Assembly: GCA_017979445.1 (NCBI GenBank)
Contig: CM030718.1
Coordinates: 19,277,021-19,341,020, forward strand
Length of the DNA: 64,000 bases
Origin: Akebia trifoliata
Lineage: Eukaryota > Streptophyta > Magnoliopsida > Ranunculales > Lardizabalaceae
Direction: 5' to 3'
Made by a program: the position numbers and the translations under genes. This document shows positions 1-10,400 of this stretch, piece by piece. Numbering within the stretch: the stretch's first letter is position 1; each line of letters opens with the position of its first letter. The notes beneath the pieces were generated by a model that searched no databases, was not told the DNA's origin, and worked only from the letters and a program-made list of their open reading frames with translations.

Positions 1-1270
1 TTTCATTATCAAATTCCCTCGAGATACAAGTTAAAAATTTGGGGTATGACACATTAAATCCTCTTTTAAAGAGATGCATTCCTACTATGTGTACATATTC
101 ACTTCATGCATCTCATGCATTTTGTTGTTCATTTTCAACTACTCAAAATGGTCAAATTTAAAAAGGTAATCACCCTTGACGGAGAGAATAGGGTGCCTAA
201 CACCTTTCCTATTTTCTAATCGAATCCTCTTACCTAGATTTTAGATAGACTATTCTTTTCTATATATAAGAGTCACTACAATGATAAAATCAATTTCAAA
301 ATTATTTTGAATGCCCATTCACACTCATTTCCAAAAAAAAAAATGACGACGACTCCAAATAACATAGTATTAAGGTTTCATGATGAACATCTCATGTTTA
401 CAATAACAATACGATTTCTCCATAAAAAATGCAACGCATATTGTGAAGGAGTTGAAGAGATGAACATTGAAAAAAAGTAGGGTTTGCAAATAAGGTGAAA
501 AGTAGAAAAAAAGAGATGAAAATTTTGGATATAAAATGAATTTATTTAAGTAATGTCTTAAAAGAATCTATTTTGTATCTCGAGGAGATTGGCTTGAAAT
601 CTAGCAGGGGAATCCTTGGGATTCGTGTTGGATTTGGGGGCATGAAAATTTATATTAAAATGATGATACTTTTTAAAGTGAAAAATTAGTACGAAGTAAT
701 TCTCTTTTTATATAAGTTGGCCTATCAATGGATAGTTAAAAGTTTGAATTCGTATTCAAAATTTCAGATATTATACGAAAATTTGAGGGTTTTGCTTCCA
801 CCAATAGTTTAAGTTTTTATTTTAATTTTTTATCAATAAAAATTTTATTTTGTTATTTGTTCATGATTTCTTGAATTTTTGAAGAACATCAAGGGATTTT
901 TACCATTTGAATTCAAATCGAATATTGTTGGATATCCAATATATTAATCGAATTCAAATTCGAATATCGATTCTAAATATCCATCAGATTTTGTATTTGA
1001 ATTTAGATACCAAAATTTATTTTTGGATTCGAACTCAAATATAGGCATATCCAATAAGATTAGTATCCATTGACCTATATACAAGTAAGATATTTTATAC
1101 AATCGGATCAAACCACGAACCGGTTTGAACCCATTTGACTGTTGAGTCGAACCCGGTAATATCGGCCGTTCGGGTTTCGGTCCGGTTCGACTTACCCGTT
1201 GACACCCTTCTTAGGCCCTTACCAGTCAGACTTTTATCAGAGACTTGTGCTTCAAGAGCAGCGGAGATCA
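1..1270. other. Intergenic, with a fragment resembling a large-LTR motif
   Basis: No gene is visible. Around 195-215, read on the minus strand, there is a stretch (core GGTGTTAGGCACC) that recurs in the big LTRs further along this window (near 35915, 41660 and 50570). It is therefore probably an eroded piece of a similar LTR. Bases 880-1080 are AT-rich repeats of GAATTCAAAT type. Around 1105-1205 is a patch rich in CGGTTCG/GGTTTGAACCC, a composition also seen at 13260-13700. The call rests on by-eye similarity only. Confidence 0.35.
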
Positions 1271-1280
1271 AAATAATCTG

Positions 1281-1288
1281 CCACGTGG
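1281..1288. promoter_or_regulatory. G-box palindrome CCACGTGG upstream of the methyltransferase gene
   Basis: A perfect CCACGTGG lies about 175 bases before the start codon at 1463. G-boxes are bound by plant bZIP and bHLH factors. Function here is inferred from position only. Confidence 0.4.
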
Positions 1289-1387
1289 ATTTCAGTAGTC
1301 ATAAAAAAAACATGGAATTTCCACCATCTGCTCTACTTGTTGACAGTGGCAATTTTAACTTCAACTACACTTCAATCCGACCCTCTT

Positions 1388-1412
1388 GAGAGAGAGAGGA
1401 GAGAGAGAGAGA
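1388..1412 (+). repeat. GA microsatellite in the 5' leader
   Basis: An almost pure GA run (one GG interruption) about 50 bases upstream of the ATG at 1463, so probably in the core promoter or 5' UTR. GA tracts here are common in plant genes and may bind BPC/GAGA-type factors. Length variation between individuals is likely. Confidence 0.6.
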
Positions 1413-1462
1413 TGATCCAACTCTTCTAACCATCACTATAACAATTGCAGAGAATTACAGGC

Positions 1463-4400
1463 ATGAAGAGCTTCAACAATGGAGCTTTTCTCAAATCCTT
1501 TCTCTTGCTAAAGATATTAGCAATCTCTCTAATCTCTTTTGCTTTCTTGTATTTAACCAATCATTGGTCTTATGGATACAAACAACTCATCTTCTTCAAC
1601 AACCAACAATCATATGAAACCTCTTCGATCTCCATCTCTCCCAACATTAACAACACAACCTTCGGTCTCTCCCCCCTTATTTCTAACCAAAACGACTTGC
1701 TTTCCAGTCAACCCTAACTTCGAATTCCTCATCACCAGCTCCATTAACGCAGAATTTCAAACCCTCTCACCGGCCTCCCTTACTCTTACCTCCTCCACAT
1801 TCACCGCCACCGCCACCTCCTCCAGCGACGGTGGAGAGGTTTGGGATCGTTGATGAGAATGGGACGATGGCGGAAGAGTTTGAGATTGGCGGATTTGATT
1901 TGGATTTGGTTGAGAATTGGGGGAATGAGACTGACGTGGAGGGAAAGAGGGGGAATTCTAGGGCTAGGGTTAAGAAATTTCCGCTGTGTCCGGACCGGAT
2001 GAGGGAGTACATCCCCTGTTTGGATAATGTGGTGGAGATACGGAAGCTGAAATCGACAAAAAAGGGGGAGAATTTCGAGCGACATTGTCCCAAGGAAGGC
2101 CGGGGCTTGAATTGCTTGGTTCCTGCACCTAAAGGTTATAGGACTCCAATCCCATGGCCGAAGAGCAGGGATGAGGTATTAGAGTTGTTTGTTTTTGGTA
2201 TATGTGAATTATTAGTGCTATTTATTGTGTTGTTCTGTCAAACTGTTTTTTTTTTTTTTGATGATTAGACAAATTTTATTAATCAAAGAAATCAACCAGT
2301 TGAGATAACCAGCCGCAATACAAGAAAAAACAAGATTACAACTACACCGAGCACAATGTAGTTTGGTTGGTTATATTCGAGCATTTGAAACTATGATTAA
2401 AGTTTAAAAAGGCCATGTACAACACTTCTTTCAGAACAATTGTGTGGGAGATACACTATCACTCCATCTGGACTGATCATGTGGCACCAATCTGTGCAAA
2501 TCTCAATGTAGGTATGATCTAGCACAAAATAAAAGAGGTATATTAGTGTGTATTCTGATATCTACTGGAGCCATCTATTATGCCACCTAGCATGATTTGG
2601 TTTTATCTGGTTAAAGAAAGAATCCCAATAGGGAAAGACTCTTAGAGGAGTTACCTTATTTGGATAAATACTTATTGTGCAATTATTGTTCGATATTAAT
2701 TATGATTTATTATATAACTTTAAAGGACCTTTGTCTTAGTTTATTTGAGGGGAGAGAGATATGAGTTGGAAAAGGGATTTGGAAAGGGAAGACTTAATGG
2801 TTATCGTGTAACAGGAAAATGCATGTAACAATGGTTTTCAAAATTATAGTGGAATGTTTCTCAAGGAGCTTGGGGACATAGTTGTTGGATTCCATGACAA
2901 ACCCCATAAAAACCTCTTGTGTTCTTCCTTAGTGCATTTTTTCCTTTTTATGTATTTGATTGACAAAGGAACTCAGGAGATCGATGTCATCCTAATATTT
3001 GCTCCCACGACAACGCTTTCCTAATGATTTATGGTTGAAACTTGAAAGGATAATTTGTAATTAGCATTACTGACATGTCATAACAGGTATGGTTTACCAA
3101 TGTACCCCATACACGTTTGGTTGATGATAAAGGGGGTCAAAATTGGATTTTGAGAGGGAAGAATAAATTTAAATTTCCTGGAGGCGGGACCCAGTTTATA
3201 CACGGTGCAAAAGAATACTTGGATCAGATTTCAAAGGTTTGTTTGCATTTTGAATCGCAAAATTGGTAAGAAAAAGTACTCATCTTTCTCTTTGTAAAGT
3301 TTTGTGCTCATCTTTTAACCTGAATATGCAGATGGTTCCTGATATTGCATTTGGTCAGCATACTCGTGTTTCCTTGGATGTTGGATGCGGAGTTGCAAGT
3401 TTTGGTGCTTATCTGCTTTCGCGTAATGTGGTCACTATGTCCATAGCACCAAAAGATGTTCATGAAAACCAGATTCAATTTGCTCTTGAACGTGGTGTGC
3501 CTGCTATGGTGGCAGCTTTTTCAACACATCGCTTGTTGTATCCAAGCCAGGCTTTTGACTTGATACATTGTTCAAGATGTAGAATTGATTGGACCCGTGA
3601 TGGTAAGTCTTCTGTTTCATAATTCTTGTTTGTAGGAGTTCTGGTTATTTTAAAATGGTCCAATAACTCTTGTTTTGGAAATATTAGAGTACCAACATAG
3701 TCTACCTTAGTTTCATTTATGAAGTTTGTAAACTTGGTCCTTTCATTTTCAGTATTGAGCACAATAGAATTAATAGAAGACACACCTTTTATACTGAATT
3801 GAATACAGGAAGAGGACTCCTTCAGATGGCCCCAAATTTTTGGGATGAGGCTTTGATGATAATGATATCTAAATCTATGATGTAATATTGCTGACTTGTA
3901 ACTTTGTTTTCTTCTTGTTTCTGGGTTGGTCTTCTTGACCTCCATTTTTCAAGTTTAATAAATTTTTCTTTATTTATCAATTTTTTATTTAGTTTATATT
4001 ATGTGGTGAACTATTAATACTCCCCTCAGATTTTGCATTTAAACTCAATTAGAAGTCTCTTTCAATGGTTTTTTAAATCAAAACTAAAATTGCTAGTGTT
4101 TGATTGTCAGATCCGGCGTTATTAGGCATTTGGTACTAGGTATATTCTTTTATTTCTCCAAATATTAGGATAAGGCGTCGATGATGATGATGATACTAGA
4201 CATTATTTTGTTTCTTTGCTTGTTTAGATATTTGATACTAATTGTGTTCTTTTCTTTATTTTGCTTTTGGAAAGATGGAATTTTGCTTCTTGAGGCCAAC
4301 AGGATGCTCAAGGCTGGAGGATACTTTGCTTGGGCAGCACAGCCAGTTTATAAACATGAAGAGCCATTACAAGAACAATGGAAAGGTGTTACAATGTGAA

Positions 4401-7400
4401 CTTTTTTTTCCCCAATTAAAGCTGTTATATATCTGTTAAATAAACCTATAGGGTAGTCTTTTCATTTGTTTTATTATCTTATGTAATACTTAAGCCTCAT
4501 TAGGGCTTATGAATATTAATTAATCTTTTCTCTCTGTTTTAACTTGGTATCAGAGCTCCATCGACCTTCATCTTCTTCCTCTTCTACACCAAACTCAGTC
4601 GACCATCTCTAGGTAAAAACAACTCCCTAAAATTCTTGTCTCCATTTTATATCACCTCTACGGGGGTTCTCTGCGAATACTCATGCGATAGGGAGTTTGA
4701 AACACATTCAAAGCCTGCGATCAGACTGTAGTTGTAGAAACGATGCTGTATTCACAGTAGTGATAGCTGCGATGACCTGCGACGCTCCTGTGATGACTTG
4801 CGACAGTCATCTTGGCATCGTTTGAACCTTACGACCTTCAAATCAGTTGTTTTAGGTATAACGACACCCACAACAACATCGTACAGGTCTTATGACGCTA
4901 GGAAGCTGCTGTGTGAGCCCTACGATTACAGTAGGAATTTCGTTTTGAGCAAACGACACCATCAGGTGGCTGTTTGAGTTGTTTGTTATCACAACAACTG
5001 ATTTTTTTGCCCTCTGCGATTGTAGTAGGTGCCTGTTGTTCTTCGTATCACAGCAGGTGACCTATTTTTCAGTAAATAACACCAACCCATTCCTTGAAAA
5101 TTACAACAGGTCAACATTTACTGTATTTCGATCATCGTAAGGGGTATATGAGGTTTTTTAGTAGTTATTGGGATACCTACGGAGGCTTGTGATTACAGCA
5201 AGGTGCTGTTCTAACAATGATTTTTATCGATTTTTTTTTTCTGATCGTGTATTGTCACCGTTAGGATGCTGTGGTCACTCTATCCTAGAGAGTCGTGCCC
5301 TCATCGTACTTGAACTATCTTTTAACTAAAGTACTCGGATTATTTGATGGCCTCAGAGACTTCTTCTTCCTCCATCACTGGTAATAGTAATGGATTGGGT
5401 GGTTCTTCTTCTCACTCAACTGACTTCCCCGGTATTCAAATTACTACAGTAAAATTAGATGGTCCGAATTATCTCCTTTGGGCACGATCAGTTGAAATGT
5501 TCATTGGAGGGAAAGGGAAGATCGGTTACCTCACAGGGGCGGATAAACAACCTGCACAGACAGATAGTTCTTATCCCATTGGTTTGCTAATGATTGTATG
5601 GTCCGTTCTTGGCTGGTTAATTCTATGCAACCACACATTGCAGCTGGCTTTATGTTTTCTTCAACAGCAAAACAGATTTGGGATTTTGCAAAAAGTATCT
5701 ACTCGCAACGTTAGAACAACGTTAGAATTTTCAACTTGGAGTGTGAGATTTCTCGTCTTTCACAAGGAGACTCTTCAGTTACTACCTACATATCACAACT
5801 ACGTGCTCGGTGGGAAGAATTGATTTTTTATTCCTTGTCCTATGCCTGGAAGGACCCTCTTGATGAGACATTATATTCGTCGATTCTGGATAAGAATCGG
5901 ATTTTTCAGTTTCTATCTGATCTCCGGGATGAGTTTGAGTATGCGAGAGTTCATTTATTGGGTATGGATCCATTTCTGTCTCTCCAGACAGTGTATTCGT
6001 ATGTTTTGGCTGATGAGAGTCGTCGTGTGGCTATCTTACCTCATTCTTCGGGAGATCACTCCGCTATGCTTGCTCGCCTATCCTCTCCACAACCCCTTAG
6101 TGGGTCTATGCTACCCGTCAATGACATAAGTGTGATCATTGTGGAAAGTTAGGTCATGTGAAGGCTCGCTGTTATGTACTTCATGGTCATCCTAATCAGC
6201 AACGTAAACAGTCTCAACGATCTTCAGCTCATTTAGTTTCTCAGTTGACTATTGATTCAGCACCTCTTTCCGTTCCTACATCCTCATCAGACTCGGTATC
6301 TCTATCCCAAGCAGAGCTTGACAAGTTCAGAAAATTCTTCAATCAGATAGAGACTTCATCTCAGCCGGTTTCTACCTTCGCTCACTCAGGTACCTTTGCA
6401 TCTGCAAACAGTGTTTCCACCACTTCCTCACCATGAATCATTGATTCTAGTGCCTCAGATAACATGACCGGTATGTCCTCTCTTTTTCAAACCTATAGTG
6501 TATGCTCTGGTCATTGCAAGGTTCGCCTAGCTGATGGTTCCTTGTCTTCCATTGCTGGTCAAGGTCTTTTACCTATTACATCATCTTTATCCTTAACTAA
6601 CACACTACATGTTCCTCAACTTACTACTAACCTGGTGTCCGTTAGTAGTCTTACCAAAAACTTGAACTGCAGTGTAACATTTTATTCCTCTCATTGTGTC
6701 TTTCAGGATCTGGAGTCGAAGATGATGATTGGTACTGGATGTGAAGTGAATGGATTGTATCTCCTGGATGTTCCCGGTTCTCCTAGCACCCATTCTGCTT
6801 TTCAGCTTAGTAGTTTTAGCAGTCAATCTAATAAGGCTCTTGTAATGCGTTGGCATTTACGCTTAGGCCATATTTCTTTTGGATATTTGAAACACATGTT
6901 CCCTAATTTATTTAATAATACCAATGTACTTGATTTTTCTTGTGAGATTTGTCAATTAGCTAAACATGTGCGTTCTTCTTATCCTATTAGTATGAATCCT
7001 ACTACACCTGCTATGTTTGACTTAATTCATTCTGATGTGTGGGGTCCTTCCCCTGTTACATCTACTCTTGGTTTTCGCTATTTTATCTTGTTTATTGATG
7101 ATTACAGTCGTACCACTTGGGTTTATCTTATGAAACACAAGAGTGAGGTTTATGGGATCTTCAAGTAATTTCTTACTATGGTTCACACCCAATTTGGTCG
7201 TACCGTTAAGACCTTCCGTTCTGATCATGGTACTGAGTACACCTATAGTGAGGTCCTGAAACTTTATTTAGAATCTGGCATTGAGCATCAAATGTCCAAT
7301 GTTAAGACCCCTCAGCAGAATGGCCGATCAGAAAGGAAAAATCGCCATATTCTAGAGTTAGCCCGTGCCATTTCGATTGGCATGAACGTGCCCCAATTCT

Positions 7401-10400
7401 ATTGGGCTGACGCAGTTCTTACTGCTGTTTACCTTATTAATCGGACCCCCTCCAGTGTTCTTCAGTTTTTCACACCCCTCTCTAAGCTCTCTCCAACTCG
7501 TCCCGTGTTTCCACTTCCTCCACGTGTTTTTGGGTGTGTCTGTTTTGTTCAAATTCTTGACCAAAATCGTTCTAAACTTGACCTTAAGGCCGTCAAATGT
7601 ATCTTTCTGGGTTATTCCTCTACCCAGAAAGGATATCGTTGTTACCATCCTCCTTCTCGATGACGTTTCATTTCTCGAGATGTTTCTTTTTTTGAGCATA
7701 CTCCTTATTATAATGGGTCCGTTGGCATTCAATCTGAGTGGTTTCCTCTAGATTCACCTGATGATCATTTTTCTTCTTTATTTTCCTTCCCTTGCCTGTT
7801 CCTCCTTCTCCTCTCCACGTCAGTTCGTCCTCTACTCCTTTGCAGGTTTACTCTCGACGTCCACGTGATACTACCATCACTTCTATGTCCGACCAGCTCG
7901 CCTCCTCGCCTCCAGCTCTGCCTCTGTCTGTTCCCTGTGATGATCGTCCTATTGCCACTCGTAAGGGTAAGCGCACGTGTACTTATCCTATTTTCAATTA
8001 TATATCTAACTCTGCACTATCACTTCCTATCAGAGTTTTCTTGCTTCTGTTTCTGCTGTTTCTCTTCCTAATATTGTTGCAGATGGTATTGCTCATCCTG
8101 AGTGGCGCACAGCTATGATTGAAGAGCTGACTGCTCTTGAAAAGACTCAAACTTGGGAAATTGTGCCTCTTCCGCTTGGAAGGAAAGCTGTGGGTTGTCG
8201 CAGGGTATTCACGCTTAAGCATAATCCGGATGGTTCCATTACTCGTTATAAGGCCCATCTGGTGGCCAAAGGTTATGCTCAGACTTATGGGATTGATTAT
8301 CAAGAAATTTTTGCTCCGGTTGCCAAGATGATTACCATTCGCGTTCTCCTTTCTGTTGCTGCTATCTGCGGATGGCCTCTTTTTCAGTTAGATGTCAAGA
8401 GTGCTTTTCTCAATAGCGATCTTCAGGAAGAAGTTTATATGGTCCAACCTCCTGGGTTTCTTCCTTCTGCTTCTCCTACACATGTTTGTCGTCTTTGCCG
8501 GTCTCTTTATGGTCTGAAGTAGTCTCTTCGTGATTGGTCTGAGCGCTTCACTATGGCCATGCATCAGTTTGGTTTCCATCAGAGCTCTGCTGATCACACC
8601 TTGTTCTTGCGTCACTTTCACGGCAAAACTATTGCTCTGATTGTGTATGTGGATGATATTGTTTTTACTGGAGATGATGCCGATGGCCTTACCGAGGTCA
8701 AAACTTATTTAGGCCGTCAATTTGAGATTAAGGACCTTGGACATCTTTGCTATTTTCTGGTTATTGAGGTTGCACGGTCCCAGTCTGGTATATTTATTTT
8801 TCAACGTAAGTATGTTCTTGATTTACTCAGTGTCTCTGGTCAGTTTGGATCTCGCCCAGCTGATACTCCTATTGAGCAGAATCACAGGTTGGCTGATTCT
8901 GAGGGGGAGTATGTGTCAGATATTGGCCAATATCAGCGTTTTGTGGGAAAATTGATCTACTTGTCTATGACTCGTCCTGACATTGTCTATGCTGTTAGTG
9001 TTGTAAGTCAGTTTATGCACTCGCCTCGAACATCTCATCTTGCTACTGTTTATCGTATTCTTAGATACCTTAAGGGATGTCCTGGTCGAGGTATTTTATT
9101 CAACAATCATGGTCATCTTCGCATTGAGGCATGGACAGATGCAGATTATGCTGGTTCAGTGACTGATAGACGGTCTACTTCTGAGTATTGTACTAAAGTT
9201 GGTGGTAACTTGGTAACTTGGCGTAGTAAGAAGCAGGATGTGGTTTCTCGGTTGAGTGCTGAGTCAGAATACAGAGCCATGGCACTTGGAGTATGCGAGT
9301 TATTGTGGCTCAAAATCTTACTAGTTGATTTATGTCTTCCTGTGCCGGTTCCCTTCTTACTATATTGCGATAATAAATTAGCTATTAATATAGCTGCAAA
9401 TCCGGTTCAGCATGACAGAACGAAGCACATAGAAGTTGATCGTCATTTCATTAGAGAAAAAATAGTTTCTGGATAGATTTGTACTCCTTTTGTTCCTACT
9501 TCTCAACAACTTGCTGATGTTCTTACTAAAGGTGTTAGTAAAACCTCCTTTGAAGATGTCTTGTCCAAGTTGGGCATTGTTGATATCCACGCATCAACTT
9601 GAGGGGGAGTGTTAAATAAACCTATAGGGTTATTTTAGTCTTTTCATTTGTTTTATTATCTTATGTAATACTTAAGCCTAATTAGGGCTTATGAATATTA
9701 ATTAATCTTTTCTCTCTGTTTTAACTATATCTTTATTTAATCCATTGTAAATCCGAAGGCTCATATTCTTTATTTTTGAGAGATTCTATTGCCACGCCAA
9801 CTTTTGCTAACGCCACCCCAATTCATACGTAAATCACCAAAGAATTAGCAGATAGCTTGGGGTGGAATTAGTAAAAGTTGGTATGGCAATAGAAGCTCTC
9901 TTATTAAATACCCTTTTCATTATCTGATATGCATATCCAGCATCCTATTCACTTTGTTTTCAGTCCATTGCCTAACAAGGGGCCTTTGAACTACATGAAC
10001 CAGATAAAATCAAATTGCCAAAATTACATTCAATTTCACCTTGTTCATGATTGAGTTTCGGGCTATAATTTCATTTGTCTGTATACTTCACATGGACTTA
10101 CTCATTTACAGGGATGGAGGACCTTACTAGACGTCTTTGTTGGGAACTTGTGAAGAAGGAGGGATATATTGCTATATGGCGTAAACCTTTAAACAACGTC
10201 TGTTATGAGAATCGTGATGCTGGAGTCCAACCTCCACTATGTGAGCTTGATGATGATCCAGACAATGTTTGGTATCTTCATTACTGTACATGTTTCAGTT
10301 GTTGGGAATTGCATATAAGTTCAATAAATTCTGGATTATTTTTTTATTATAAAAAAGAAGGGAAAAAGAACAGAAGTGATTTACACTTGCATGAATTTTC

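Larger units (their letters stand above)
4434..9726 (+). mobile_element. Complete but defective Ty1/Copia LTR retrotransposon in intron 4 of the PMT gene
   Basis: A 5.29-kb element in the same orientation as the host gene. It is bounded by very short LTRs (4434-4544 and 9610-9726) and a perfect 5-bp target duplication ATATC (4429-4433 and 9727-9731). It has a tRNA-Met type primer site (4545-4556) and a purine tract (9601-9609). Domain order gag, protease, integrase, RT, RNase H is that of Copia. The two LTRs differ by one substitution and one 6-bp indel, so the insertion is fairly recent. The coding part nevertheless carries at least five premature stops and several frameshifts. Splice sites of the interrupted intron are preserved. 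Confidence 0.95.

Noticed and set aside
1767..2093. Minus-strand open frames opposite exon 1 of the methyltransferase gene
   Set aside because: They are shadows of the coding strand, with Gly runs complementary to the proline-rich stem.
3475..3945. 156-codon minus-strand frame
   Set aside because: It overlaps exon 3 and intron 3 of the methyltransferase gene and shows no family features.
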